A stretch of DNA of 47,617 nt, from positions 1-47,617 of the forward strand of contig JAMLHR010000020.1 of assembly GCA_023957015.1 (NCBI GenBank), read 5' to 3'. A model generated the notes under the pieces. That model was not told the DNA's origin, did no database searches, and was given only the letters and a program-made list of their open reading frames with translations. The number at the start of each line of letters is the position of its first letter. Position 1 is the stretch's first letter. The position numbers were made by a program, and so were the translations under genes. Positions 8,509 to 17,200 of the stretch are shown here, one piece after another. The DNA is from Thermomicrobiales bacterium (GTDB lineage Bacteria > Chloroflexota > Chloroflexia > Thermomicrobiales > UBA6265).

Positions 8509-9591
8509 TCAATCGGTGCTGAACTCGTAGACGGTGGTGCTGGTGAAGACCTCACCCGGGCGCAGTACCGTGCTCGGGAACTCAGGATGGTTCGGCGCAT
8601 CCGGGAACTGCTGCGTCTCGAAACAGATGGCGTCCGTTTGACGATAGAGCTTCCCGCTATATCCCAGCAGCGATCCGTCCAGACCGTTACTGGTGTAGAC
8701 CTGCACACCCGGCATGGTGGTCAAGACTCTCATGCGACGACCACTCGCGGGATCGCTGAACTCAGCGGCTTCGACCAGTTCATTCGTGCCTTCCTGGCGC
8801 CGAATGACGAAGTTGTTATCGATACCGCGGCCAATGCGAATCTGAGGATCGTGACCTGCCCGGAGCGCATCGCCAACGGGGTGCGGCGAGGTGTAATCCA
8901 GCGCGGTACCGCGCACCGGCGCGATCTCACCGGTCGGCACCTGATCTCGACCAGTCGGGGTAAAGGCGTCGGCATAGACCTGCATGATGTGATCCTCGAT
9001 CACACCGGAATCCTCGCCGCCGAGATTGAAGTAAACGTGATTCGTGAGGTTATGCACCGTCGGTTTGGTCGTCGTGGCGGTATAGTCCAGCCGAATACCA
9101 TTGTCCGGTGTCAGGCTATACGTCACCGTGGCGGTGAACTCACCCGGGTATCCCTCATCTCCATCCGGACTGATGTGCGTCATCTTCACACCGGGACCGA
9201 AGTCAGTATCGACCACCTCAGAGTTCCAGACATAAACGTCGAACGGTCTGGCACCGCCGTGAGCGCTGAAGGCGCCCTTGTTTGGTGTTATCTGGTAGGT
9301 TTCGCCATCCAGAGTGAACGCCGCACCGCCAATGCGATTGGCGTAGCGGCCCAACACCGTACCGAAATGGGGATGCTTCTGGAAATACTGGTGGATATCG
9401 CTGAAACCCAGTACCACATTGGCGGTGATGCCGCTGGCATCCGGGACATGCAGTTCCTGAATGGTGGCACCGTAGTTCAGCAGCGCCATCCGCAGTCCAC
9501 CCTCCACCGCCAACTCATAACGGATGATGGGTGCACCTTCATGGATACGAACCTGATCGTGATTGATGGTTGGCAGCTTGCTCGCGGTCAT
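8509..9591 (-). CDS. galM: Aldose 1-epimerase (galactose mutarotase)
   Basis: This 360-residue protein of the GalM family interconverts alpha and beta anomers of galactose or glucose. 'LNYGATIQELHVPD' near the N-terminus, 'GRYANRIGGAAFTLDGE', 'SAHGG', the catalytic His in 'NLTNHVYFNLGGE' and the C-terminal 'ICFETQQFPDAPNHPEFPS' with the catalytic Glu are all present. There is no signal peptide, so it is cytoplasmic. ATG at 9591 follows AGGGGGACC. A small inverted repeat, TACAA-CGA-TTGTA (9616-9628), lies upstream and could contain the -10. No galK or galT is nearby. Confidence 0.93.
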   Translation of the reverse strand: MTASKLPTINHDQVRIHEGAPIIRYELAVEGGLRMALLNYGATIQELHVPDASGITANVVLGFSDIHQYFQKHPHFGTVLGRYANRIGGAAFTLDGETYQITPNKGAFSAHGGARPFDVYVWNSEVVDTDFGPGVKMTHISPDGDEGYPGEFTATVTYSLTPDNGIRLDYTATTTKPTVHNLTNHVYFNLGGEDSGVIEDHIMQVYADAFTPTGRDQVPTGEIAPVRGTALDYTSPHPVGDALRAGHDPQIRIGRGIDNNFVIRRQEGTNELVEAAEFSDPASGRRMRVLTTMPGVQVYTSNGLDGSLLGYSGKLYRQTDAICFETQQFPDAPNHPEFPSTVLRPGEVFTSTTVYEFSTD

Positions 9592-9643
9592 TGCGGTCCC
9601 CCTTCGTTTTCTGCATACAACGATTGTACAGCCGAGGTCCTGC

Positions 9644-12178
9644 TTATTGGGCGATCAGGCGGACGCCTTTCGCATTGCTGCCATATGCATCATCCTGCTC
9701 CTGTTCCTCCAGACGCTGGAGCCAGATCCAGGCATCATCGCTACCGGTGTGCTGCTCCAGTTGCGCCGCAAGGATATCGACAATGGCCAGTTCGCGTGGA
9801 GCAACATCTGCCGCAATGTCCTGCTCCCAGGCAAGGACCGCCTCCGCATATACGGATTGGTCGAACATGCGGTGTGCCCCGGTGATCGCAAACGGTATGC
9901 CGTGAAATGCCAGCGCGAGCTGGAGCGGCAAAGTCGACGCCGGATCGGAGCGCGCGTATCGAATCTCGATATCGACCAGCGACAGGGACTTCTCGTCCTG
10001 TAGACGATTCACTTCAGCGACCAGGAGATCGATGGCATCTGGCTGGAGCACGTTCTTCATCAGCCGACCGAATCGTGAGACCAGGGTCAGATATCGTGGA
10101 ACCGGTCCTTTCGACTTGGCGACCGGCGCGGACATAGCCCACTGTCCGTTGGGACTGAGCTTCCGGCCCTTCTGTACCGGCGGTGTCTTCCGTTCCATAT
10201 CGCTGAACCGGTAGACAGTCGGGCGTTCAACCACCTTCTGACGGGGCTTCGCCATCTCTGCCTCGATCAGAAAGGTGCTGGGATCACTGTTGGCACGATC
10301 CCGCGACCAGCTCATAATCAGATGCTCGCTGGCACGGGTCATGGAGACATAGAAGAGCTTCCGCTCGGCCTCCAGATGCTCGCCCTCTTCACTACGGGAA
10401 TCTGGGAAGACACCCTGGTTGCAGTGGGGAATGCAAACGATCTGCCATTCGCGCCCCTTGGCGCCGTGGCAGGTCAACAACTCGATCATCGCTGAGCCCG
10501 CACCAACGGCCGTGCGTTGTGGTTTGAGCAAATCATCGAGATGAGCAGCAAAGGCAGCGGCACCATTCTGACGGTACCGCGCCAAATCCTCCAGCGACGA
10601 TAACCGCGAGACATCGCGATCACCGCGATTCCGCTTGAGTTCGTTACCACCCTCCATATAGGTGCGTTGCTCGGTATTCAGGAGCGCATCCAGTTTTCGG
10701 ATGCGATCGGCAACGCTCATCTCGCCGACCAGCGCGCGCAAACCGGTGGTCAGATCATTCCGTTCCCGCTCATGGAGCTGTTGCTGCAACTCCGCACCTG
10801 GGAAAGATAGATCGTCCACCACAGCCGCACGCATCAGCGCCGTCCGGCGAGGATCGTCCATGAAGCGGGCACGACAGAAGATATCCACGATCTCTCGCCG
10901 CGTTTCCTCATCCGGCACTTCACCGAGTGTCAGCGGCGCGAGCAACAGTAACCGGCGCACCAAACTCCAGCTAACACGGAGATCATCCTTCACATCGGCG
11001 ACGCGATAAGGCAGATTGGCGCGGATCAGTGCCGCCTGCATCGCCGGCATCTGGGCCCGACGTCGCACCAATATCGCGCCAGTACGCGACTCCGCTGCCA
11101 GCAAGGCCTGCATGCGCTGCACAACTGCGCGGCATTCGCCCTCGATATCCTGCTCGGCGATCACCTCGATTTCGCCAGCGATCTGCTTGGAGGCGCGCGG
11201 TTGCTTGTCGATGCGGTGCTCGTTGTGGCTAATCAGCATTCCTGCCTGACGCAGTATGCGCGGCGGACAACGATAGTTGATCGAAAGCTCGTAACTCTCA
11301 AACGCGCGACCAAAGGTGGTTTGCGGCTCGATCAGAAACGATGCGGTCGCGCCGCGGAAGCCATAGATGGCTTGATCGTCATCGCCCGTGATTAGCAGGT
11401 TGCTCTCGCCCGCGATTTGATCGATGAGCAGGGCATCAAGGCGATTGACGTCCTGAAACTCGTCGACGACAACGTCATCGTACAGGTCCTGCAACCAGGC
11501 GAGTGCGGACGAATCCTGGTTTAAGCGAAGGTAGGATCGCAGCTTCTGATCATCGAAATCGATACCGTTACGGCTCTGCAGGAACTGCTCGTAGGCAAGC
11601 ATCTCGCCCGCCAGCTCACGACCGAACTGGGTGTCGGTGAGATCGGCGAGGATCGGATCATCTTCCAGACTGCGAAGGAGGAAATCGCGCTTCTTGCTAC
11701 ACCAACGCGCCAACTCGGTGCGGTCGATCGATCGCGTATCGATCGCCTCGTTCTTGATCTTGCTCAGCATCTCCGTGAAAACGGAGTGACCGTATTCCTC
11801 GGTCAGTTTGCGCAGCGATGGCGACTGCGGGAAGAAGACCTCGCGCATTATGCGCGTGCGTTCGTCACGAAAACGCTCCCGCAGCAATCGGAAGCCGAAG
11901 GCGTTGATGGTACTGACGTCGACACCGGTCGGCGCGCCCAGTGCTGATAGCTTGGCCAAAATCGAATCACGGGCGTTGGTATCAAACGTCAACAGCAGAA
12001 TCCGGTTAGGCTGAACACCTACTTCAATGCGAGCCATGACGCGATGGGCTAACGTCTCCGTTTTGCCGCTTCCCGCTGGTGCCACCATCCGGATCGCCGG
12101 TGCCATTGAGGTAACGACCTGATGTTGATACTGATCCAGCCGAGGAGCGAGGTTTGGTTGTGCGTGTTTGACGGCCAT
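9644..12178 (-). CDS. UvrD/Rep-like superfamily 1 DNA helicase with extra C-terminal module
   Basis: This 844-residue ATP-dependent 3'-5' helicase carries the complete SF1A set. It has Walker A 'VAPAGSGKT' (32-40), Walker B 'VVVDEFQDVN' (near 240), motif III 'LLITGDDDQAIYGFRGA' and motif IV 'LSINYRCPPRIL'. Motif V is 'LLTCHGAKGREW' and motif VI is 'LFYVSMTRASEHL'. After motif VI about 210 residues continue. A stretch near residues 730-790 ('TLPLQLALAFHGIPFAITGA') resembles the UvrD domain-2 pattern already present near residue 375 ('MQAALIRANLPYRV'). This suggests a partial duplication. ATG at 12178. The gene stands alone; a role in repair is inferred from the family. Confidence 0.88.
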   Translation of the reverse strand: MAVKHAQPNLAPRLDQYQHQVVTSMAPAIRMVAPAGSGKTETLAHRVMARIEVGVQPNRILLLTFDTNARDSILAKLSALGAPTGVDVSTINAFGFRLLRERFRDERTRIMREVFFPQSPSLRKLTEEYGHSVFTEMLSKIKNEAIDTRSIDRTELARWCSKKRDFLLRSLEDDPILADLTDTQFGRELAGEMLAYEQFLQSRNGIDFDDQKLRSYLRLNQDSSALAWLQDLYDDVVVDEFQDVNRLDALLIDQIAGESNLLITGDDDQAIYGFRGATASFLIEPQTTFGRAFESYELSINYRCPPRILRQAGMLISHNEHRIDKQPRASKQIAGEIEVIAEQDIEGECRAVVQRMQALLAAESRTGAILVRRRAQMPAMQAALIRANLPYRVADVKDDLRVSWSLVRRLLLLAPLTLGEVPDEETRREIVDIFCRARFMDDPRRTALMRAAVVDDLSFPGAELQQQLHERERNDLTTGLRALVGEMSVADRIRKLDALLNTEQRTYMEGGNELKRNRGDRDVSRLSSLEDLARYRQNGAAAFAAHLDDLLKPQRTAVGAGSAMIELLTCHGAKGREWQIVCIPHCNQGVFPDSRSEEGEHLEAERKLFYVSMTRASEHLIMSWSRDRANSDPSTFLIEAEMAKPRQKVVERPTVYRFSDMERKTPPVQKGRKLSPNGQWAMSAPVAKSKGPVPRYLTLVSRFGRLMKNVLQPDAIDLLVAEVNRLQDEKSLSLVDIEIRYARSDPASTLPLQLALAFHGIPFAITGAHRMFDQSVYAEAVLAWEQDIAADVAPRELAIVDILAAQLEQHTGSDDAWIWLQRLEEQEQDDAYGSNAKGVRLIAQ

Positions 12179-12227
12179 TTATCTTCCGAAGCGTATCGAA
12201 CATTTGTTCCAGTTTACCCCAGAACAG

Positions 12228-12260
12228 AACGCGCCGAACGGTGAGACCGTCCGACGCGTT
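12228..12260 (-). terminator. Stem-loop downstream of the cyclophilin gene
   Basis: The minus strand reads AACGCGTCGGACGG, loop TCTCA, then CCGTTCGGCGCGTT. This forms a 14-bp stem in which two pairs are G-U wobbles only in the minus-strand transcript, which indicates the sense strand. It begins 25 bases after the cyclophilin stop and is followed by CTGTTCTGG rather than a clean T run, so it may be an imperfect terminator or an RNA-end stabiliser. Confidence 0.55.
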
Positions 12261-12285
12261 GATGGTTCGAGGAAGAAGAATGCTC

Positions 12286-12993
12286 CTACTTCTCGGTGAT
12301 GATGATATCCAGGATCGTCATCGTGGCGGCGGGTACGCTCTGCTCGCCTTGGGAGTTGAAACCAACCGGCACTTCCGAGATCACCTTGACCGCGTCCATA
12401 CCCTCTATAACCTCACCGAAGATGGTGTAGTTCGGCTGCAGTGTGGCGCTGTTGTTGGCGGTATTGATGAAGAACTGGCTGCCATTGGTATTGGCACCGG
12501 CATTCGCCATAGCGACGATACCCGGCAAGTACTTCAGGTCATCGCCCGGCAACTCATCATTGAACTGGTAGCCCGGTCCACCACGACCGGTACCGGTCGG
12601 ATCGCCGGTCTGGATCATGAAATCGCGCATGACGCGATGGAAGATCACGCCGTCGTAGTAGTCATTCGTCGCCAGGCAGACGAAGTTGTTGACGGTAACC
12701 GGCGCAACGTCATCGTACAGCTCGATAACAAACGTACCGCGATTGGTCACAACCGTGGCGTAGTAGGTCTTGGCGGTATCGATCTTCATCTCCGGCACAC
12801 CCGGGAATTGTGGGTATCCAGCAACCGAAGAATCCGGAGCATCGCTCCAGCAGCTCAGCGCCGCGACCGGTGTGCCGTAACCAGCCTCTTCGGAGGCCTG
12901 GGGTGTGGCATCTTGTGCGACTGCACCGAACACGGTGCCGAGTGAGATGACGCCAGCCAGAATGACGGTGGGCAAACGAAACGATGTCTTCAC
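12286..12993 (-). CDS. Secreted cyclophilin-type peptidyl-prolyl cis-trans isomerase
   Basis: This 235-residue exported cyclophilin catalyses proline isomerisation outside the membrane. 'VIFHRVMRDFMIQTGDPTGT' carries the catalytic Arg and the FMxQxGD core; 'GIVAMANAGANTNGSQFFI' is the second signature. The start is GTG at 12993 behind GGAGG (13001-13005); the open frame extends to 13104 but lacks a better site. Residues about 1-24 are a signal peptide ending 'VFGAVAQDA'. A short spacer rich in Ser, Glu and Thr follows, so the domain sits in the periplasm or cell-wall space. A stem-loop follows the gene. Confidence 0.9.
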   Translation of the reverse strand: MKTSFRLPTVILAGVISLGTVFGAVAQDATPQASEEAGYGTPVAALSCWSDAPDSSVAGYPQFPGVPEMKIDTAKTYYATVVTNRGTFVIELYDDVAPVTVNNFVCLATNDYYDGVIFHRVMRDFMIQTGDPTGTGRGGPGYQFNDELPGDDLKYLPGIVAMANAGANTNGSQFFINTANNSATLQPNYTIFGEVIEGMDAVKVISEVPVGFNSQGEQSVPAATMTILDIIITEK

Positions 12994-13064
12994 GAAACGA
13001 CCTCCACATAAATAGGTCCGCAGTGCGATCTGCAGACTGTGCTGCGGCAATAGTGCCATAGATA

Positions 13065-14540
13065 TCACGTGCTTGTGGGCAGAACGGTCATCAATCCACG
13101 ACATGTCGTCGGTGGCAATGCAGTATAGCCGGGGTAGCGGGTGCTGACGGCGTCCCAGACATGCGGACGGAAGAGCGGAATGACGGGAGCATCACGCAGA
13201 ATGATCCGCTCCAGCCGCGAGTAGCGACCAATGCGGAATTCGCGATCGCTGAGGGCAATGGCAGCACGCAGCACGGTATCGATCTCCACGCTGTCGTACC
13301 GGCTCCAGTTGTTAACGCCATCGCTGGCCAGCAGTGGCCAGACCAGCTCGTGCGGATCCCGCCACGGCTCGCTGTAGCTGACCAGCAGATCGTACTCATC
13401 GCCACGCACTGCCGCATCCAACTCCTCGCCATCCAGCAGAGTGATGCTGAGCGAAATACCACAGTTGGCAAGCTGATCCTGCAGCACAACCGCAGTATTG
13501 GCTAACGTTGAGTCCGCATTATCCGCCAGCAAATGCAAACGGATATCCGCGGGAAGTCCGAGATCACGGAGCTCGGCACGCACTGTCTCAGGCGAGAGAT
13601 GATCCGGCGTTTCGACATCCTGGATCCAGTCATCTGGCGGTAGCAGCGTTGACGCTGGCTGAGACTGATCCGCGGTAGCGATCTTGACCAGAGCGGCACG
13701 ATCGATTGCCGCAGCAAGGATCTGCCGCACCCGCTTGTCTCGCAAGGGCATGACATCCGTGCGCACTTGCAGGTGACAGAGTCGATTGCTGGGTCCACCA
13801 ACGAGATAGACCGTGGGTTCATTCGCCAACATCGGTACATCCAGAAGCGGCACATTCGGGAGGATATCAAGTTCCCCGGTGGCCATAGCGATGGAACGCT
13901 GAGTGTCGTCGCTAATCTCAATGACGTCGAGCCGATCGATATGCGGTCGACTCACCTGCCAGAAGAGGTGATTCCGGCGGTATAACGCACCGGACGCTGT
14001 CTCTTCCTGCGGCACGAAGGGACCAGTTCCGTGCTGATTCACCAACACGTGCATCGATGGGTGCGCGAGTGTCGCCGTGATGGAAGCATCGGGTCGCGAG
14101 AGATCGAGCCAGAGCGTGTCGCCATTGATCTCGATATCGTTGAGCCAGGCGAATCGCCAGCCAGACTCGGAGTCAGCCAGCTGCTCGATCGCGGCTTCCA
14201 GATGGTGAAGTGAGGTCAGTGTGCCATCGCTGGCCATCACACCTGTCCGCAGACGTAATCCGATGTTTGATCCACCCTGAAAAGTCGTCGGACTATAGAT
14301 CGCGGGCAGGATTCTGTTGGCGGCATTCCAGGTCAGCGGCGCGTCATACACAAGCGACGCCAACCACATCGCATCCATACCCTGCGCGGACTCCAGCGAA
14401 GAGGCGCCGATCCGTAGCGACGGAATCCGCCGTACGGGTGTCGGTGAAGCGACTGGCGTCTGCGCCCGCGCCACACCCGTCATAGCCAATCCGCCGAGAC
14501 CTGCCAACAGGCCTCGGCGGGTGAGACGATGATCAGTCAC
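13065..14540 (-). CDS. Tat-exported family 5 ABC transporter substrate-binding protein
   Basis: This 491-residue solute-binding protein is of the peptide/nickel/oligopeptide (SBP_bac_5) type. The N-terminus 'LTRRGLLAGLGGLAM' is a twin-arginine signal ending 'ARAQT'. The family features 'DKRVRQILAAAIDRAALVKI' (conserved R-x-A-x-x-x-A-I-D-R) and 'LLVSYSEPWRDPHELVWPLL' follow. The GTG start at 14540 overlaps the aminotransferase stop by 8 bases (GTGACTGA) with no clear Shine-Dalgarno of its own, so it is probably translated by coupling. No permease or ATPase of the Opp/Dpp type is in the window, so it either serves a transporter elsewhere or has another role. Confidence 0.82.
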   Translation of the reverse strand: MTDHRLTRRGLLAGLGGLAMTGVARAQTPVASPTPVRRIPSLRIGASSLESAQGMDAMWLASLVYDAPLTWNAANRILPAIYSPTTFQGGSNIGLRLRTGVMASDGTLTSLHHLEAAIEQLADSESGWRFAWLNDIEINGDTLWLDLSRPDASITATLAHPSMHVLVNQHGTGPFVPQEETASGALYRRNHLFWQVSRPHIDRLDVIEISDDTQRSIAMATGELDILPNVPLLDVPMLANEPTVYLVGGPSNRLCHLQVRTDVMPLRDKRVRQILAAAIDRAALVKIATADQSQPASTLLPPDDWIQDVETPDHLSPETVRAELRDLGLPADIRLHLLADNADSTLANTAVVLQDQLANCGISLSITLLDGEELDAAVRGDEYDLLVSYSEPWRDPHELVWPLLASDGVNNWSRYDSVEIDTVLRAAIALSDREFRIGRYSRLERIILRDAPVIPLFRPHVWDAVSTRYPGYTALPPTTCRGLMTVLPTST

Positions 14541-15699
14541 CGAGGATATCGGCGAGCACCGCTATAAGCTCATCGGCCTGCTGCTCGGTCCAGGTCATTG
14601 GCGGCAGGAAGCGGATCACCAGCGTGCCCGCCATCAGCGCCAATATGCCTCTCCCCTGGAGCGCTTTAAGTGTCGGTCCGGCCTTGGCCTTGAGTTCGAT
14701 ACCGAACATGAGACCCGTGCCGCGCACGGCTCGCACCTTCTTGCTCCCCAGCGCTTCGATCCCGGCGATGACGTAGCTGCCCACTCGGGCAGCCTGACCA
14801 TAGAGATCGTCTTCACGCATGATCCGCAACGTCTCGGCACCACCACGGGAAACGAGCGGATTGCCACCAAAGGTGCTGCCGTGAGCACCGCCTGGTACCT
14901 GATCGGCGATGGCATCCGTCACCAATGTGACGCCAACCGGTAATCCGTTGGCGATCGCCTTGGCGGTGACGATGATATCCGGTGTCACCCCCTGGGCAAC
15001 GCTGTAGAACGGAGCGCCGGTGCGGAAGCCACTCTGTACCTCATCGAAGATGAGAATGCTGCCATAGGTACTCGCCAGGTCGGCGGCTCGTTGCAACCAG
15101 GCCGCATCGCCGAGGTGGATACCACCCTCGCCCTGGACCGGCTCAAGCACGATGGCGGCAGTCTCATCGCTGACAGCAGCCTCGAGTGCCTCCAGATCAT
15201 TGAAGCTCACATGCGTCGCTTGCTGCCCGAGGATGCCCTCGAATGGCTCGCGATACTTCTTCTCGGCGGTGGCGGAAAGCGCGCCAAGCGTGCGACCGTG
15301 GTAGCCGCGCTTGGCGGCGACGATACCGCTCCGGCCAGTCGCGATGCGCGCGAACTTCAGCGCCGATTCGATCGCCTCAGTACCGGAGTTACTGAGAAAG
15401 GATCGGCCAACGCCAGCTGGGGCGATACGCGCTATCTCCTCAAGGAACTGACTGCGGGCATCGTTGTAGAAGCTCTGGTGGGTGGTGGTGAGTTTGCCCA
15501 CCTGGTCAACCAGCGCCGCGGTAAACGCCGGATGCGCGTGACCGAGACTAGCGACACCGTAATTACTCATGGCATCGAGGTAGCGATTGCCATCGGAGTC
15601 GAAGAGGTAGTTGCCCTCACCTCGCACCAACGCGATATCGCGCTTGGCATAGAGGGGAATCTGGGCGGAATCGGCAGCAATGATCTGATCGAGGTTCAT
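14533..15699 (-). CDS. Class III aminotransferase, LysJ/ArgD-like
   Basis: This 388-residue PLP enzyme is of the acetylornithine/[LysW]-lysine aminotransferase family. 'MSNYGVASLGHAHPAFTAAL' is the N-terminal motif shared with LysJ. 'LSNSGTEAIESALKFAR' is the phosphate cup, 'LIFDEVQSGF' has the PLP-pyridine Asp, and 'VTAKAIANGLPVG' has the Schiff-base Lys. 'GSTFGGNPL' and 'VRGTGLMFGIEL' complete the fold. LysJ is favoured because lysZ of the same carrier-protein pathway is 1.5 kb away; ArgD function, or both, is possible. It starts within the alpha/beta hydrolase stop (ATGA, 15696-15699) and overlaps the binding-protein start, so it is mid-operon. Confidence 0.87.
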   Translation of the reverse strand: MNLDQIIAADSAQIPLYAKRDIALVRGEGNYLFDSDGNRYLDAMSNYGVASLGHAHPAFTAALVDQVGKLTTTHQSFYNDARSQFLEEIARIAPAGVGRSFLSNSGTEAIESALKFARIATGRSGIVAAKRGYHGRTLGALSATAEKKYREPFEGILGQQATHVSFNDLEALEAAVSDETAAIVLEPVQGEGGIHLGDAAWLQRAADLASTYGSILIFDEVQSGFRTGAPFYSVAQGVTPDIIVTAKAIANGLPVGVTLVTDAIADQVPGGAHGSTFGGNPLVSRGGAETLRIMREDDLYGQAARVGSYVIAGIEALGSKKVRAVRGTGLMFGIELKAKAGPTLKALQGRGILALMAGTLVIRFLPPMTWTEQQADELIAVLADILGD

Positions 15700-16364
15700 T
15701 CGTTCTCTCCGATAGCAACGACGTTCTGTTCCAGCCAGACATCGAGCTCCTGCACGGCGCGGGCGATATTCGCGATGGATTCGGGCACATTCCCGGGAAT
15801 CATCATGCCGTGATCGGCACCGGGTGCGATGGCCATCTTCACACCAGCCTGGACCAGGGGTGCGAGATCGACACCTTGCACGGCATAGTCCGCATCTCCG
15901 AAGACAGCGATAGATGGATGGTGCGTCTTGACGGTCTCGTAGACATGCGGATTGCGGAGCAGCGGTGTCAGCCAGATATAGGCTGTGGCAGCCTCAATGC
16001 CATGACTGAGGATTGAGGTCATGACGCTGGTACCGATCGACTTGCCCGCCAACACCAGCTTGCCATACCCACCACGGGCAACCGCAGCCCGGATAATCGG
16101 TTCGACATCGGCGACAAAACGGGCGGTCCATTGCTCGGATGTCGTCTCACGGGGGACGCGACGGTAGTCGTAATCGATCTCCAGCAGATCCCATCCGCGA
16201 GTAACGCCAAGCTCGCGCAGATAGAACATCAGCGGCATCTGATTGGTGTAACCGAGGCCAGGCAGGAGAACGAGCAACGTATCGCTGCTGTTGAGCCAAA
16301 AGCTATTCGGGACTTCACCGTCGTAGCCAGGTGTGGTGATTGATGTGACGTGATAGGTATCCAC
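15696..16364 (-). CDS. Alpha/beta hydrolase
   Basis: This 222-residue serine hydrolase-like protein has the nucleophile elbow 'LAGKSIGTSV' with Ser at about 109. An acid candidate lies in 'IAVFGDADYAV' and the His in 'IAPGADHGMMIPG'; 'LLVLLPGLGY' near residue 35 is the oxyanion-hole loop. The best start is GTG at 16364, with GAAGGAG 7 bases upstream and one-base overlap with the HAD stop (TAGTG); the frame extends upstream to 16472 but inside the HAD gene. No lid domain is evident and the substrate is unknown. It is translationally linked to the genes on both sides. Confidence 0.8.
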   Translation of the reverse strand: MDTYHVTSITTPGYDGEVPNSFWLNSSDTLLVLLPGLGYTNQMPLMFYLRELGVTRGWDLLEIDYDYRRVPRETTSEQWTARFVADVEPIIRAAVARGGYGKLVLAGKSIGTSVMTSILSHGIEAATAYIWLTPLLRNPHVYETVKTHHPSIAVFGDADYAVQGVDLAPLVQAGVKMAIAPGADHGMMIPGNVPESIANIARAVQELDVWLEQNVVAIGENE

Positions 16365-16999
16365 TACTCGGCTCCTTCGATGGCGGCGATGATCTGCGGA
16401 ATCTGGCCGAGATCGGTGATCTGATGCTTCACCTGATCCATCTCCGGCCAGGTACTGTGGAGGAATCCCCACGGTCCACGCCGGATGAAGATGGCGTGCA
16501 TGCCACTCTGCTCCGCCGGGAAGTAGTCGTTATCCAGTCGATCACCGACGTAGAGGATCTCTTCCGGGGCGTGCTGGAGCTCGTCCGCGATTCTGCGGAA
16601 ATACGCCGGATCGGGTTTGGAGAGTCGCCAGCCAGCCGAGGTGGCGTTGAATTTCACCGGGAGACCGAGCGCATCCATCTCGGATTGCACATTGGCACTC
16701 TGGTTTCCGGCCGTAGCGAGGATGTAACCATCGTGATGGAGGCGAGTGAGGTTGTGGACAACATCCGGATAAAGATCACGCTGCTCAATCTGGTAGCCGA
16801 TGATACCGGGATCGACCGATTCCGTCTGCATGATATTGAAGAGGCTGCGATGGTTCTCACGACGCTCGATAAGTCCGCCGAGCACACCAAAGACGGTGAG
16901 TTCCGGCACACCCGCGTATGCCGCAACCGAAGCCCAGAAGCGGGTTTCATTGATCAGCGTCTCACCCTGATCGAAGACGATTGCCTTGATTTTCGACAT
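16364..16999 (-). CDS. HAD-superfamily hydrolase (phosphatase-like)
   Basis: This 211-residue haloacid dehalogenase-fold protein has motif I as 'VFDQGETLINE', motif II as 'LATAGNQS', motif III Lys in 'RLSKPDP' and motif IV as 'LYVGDRLDND'. Motif I reads D-Q-G-E-T rather than the usual D-x-D-x-T; the second Asp, the usual general acid, is replaced by Gly-Glu. This variant occurs in some HAD proteins and may change or lower phosphatase activity. An alpha-helical cap lies at residues about 18-85. ATG at 16999 has only a weak GGATAG site. It heads the HAD-hydrolase-aminotransferase-binding-protein operon. Confidence 0.85.
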   Translation of the reverse strand: MSKIKAIVFDQGETLINETRFWASVAAYAGVPELTVFGVLGGLIERRENHRSLFNIMQTESVDPGIIGYQIEQRDLYPDVVHNLTRLHHDGYILATAGNQSANVQSEMDALGLPVKFNATSAGWRLSKPDPAYFRRIADELQHAPEEILYVGDRLDNDYFPAEQSGMHAIFIRRGPWGFLHSTWPEMDQVKHQITDLGQIPQIIAAIEGAE

Positions 17000-17020
17000 G
17001 CAAATCTATCCAATCCACAT

Positions 17021-17053
17021 CGTCATTCAGAGGCCCGAAGGGCCGAAGAATCC
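17021..17053 (+). repeat. Dispersed repeat family A, copy 2
   Basis: The 33-base unit begins CGTCATTCAGAGGC, runs through the palindrome CCCGAAGGGCC and ends AGAATCC. It matches 5677-5709 at most positions. It sits 22 bases upstream of the HAD start, so it may carry or disturb the operon promoter. Confidence 0.6.
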
Positions 17054-17092
17054 CCGCGCGAAACGCACTGCCGGAGGCAGCATTCAACCTCT

Positions 17093-17172
17093 TGAACCCG
17101 GACAACTCACGGTCGCAATCGGTTGATCGACAGTAATCCTCTGCAACGCGACCGATCGGTCCGGGTCTACAT
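17093..17172 (+). repeat. Dispersed repeat family C, copy 1
   Basis: The element opens TGAACCCGGACAACTCAC and closes CCGGGTCTACAT, with a variable 50-base core that contains its own inverted repeat (GGTCGCAATCGGTTGATCG against CGCGACCGATC). The ends are partly complementary (ACCCGG/CCGGGT). Related copies with the same ends and different cores are at 19450-19502 and, inverted, at 42421-42482. Confidence 0.65.
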
Positions 17173-17200
17173 CTGCCGCAAACCGCATAAAAATGCGGTT

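Noticed and set aside
8587..9885. 432-codon plus-strand open frame opposite galM and the helicase end
   Set aside because: Shadow of two well-supported minus-strand genes; no family pattern.
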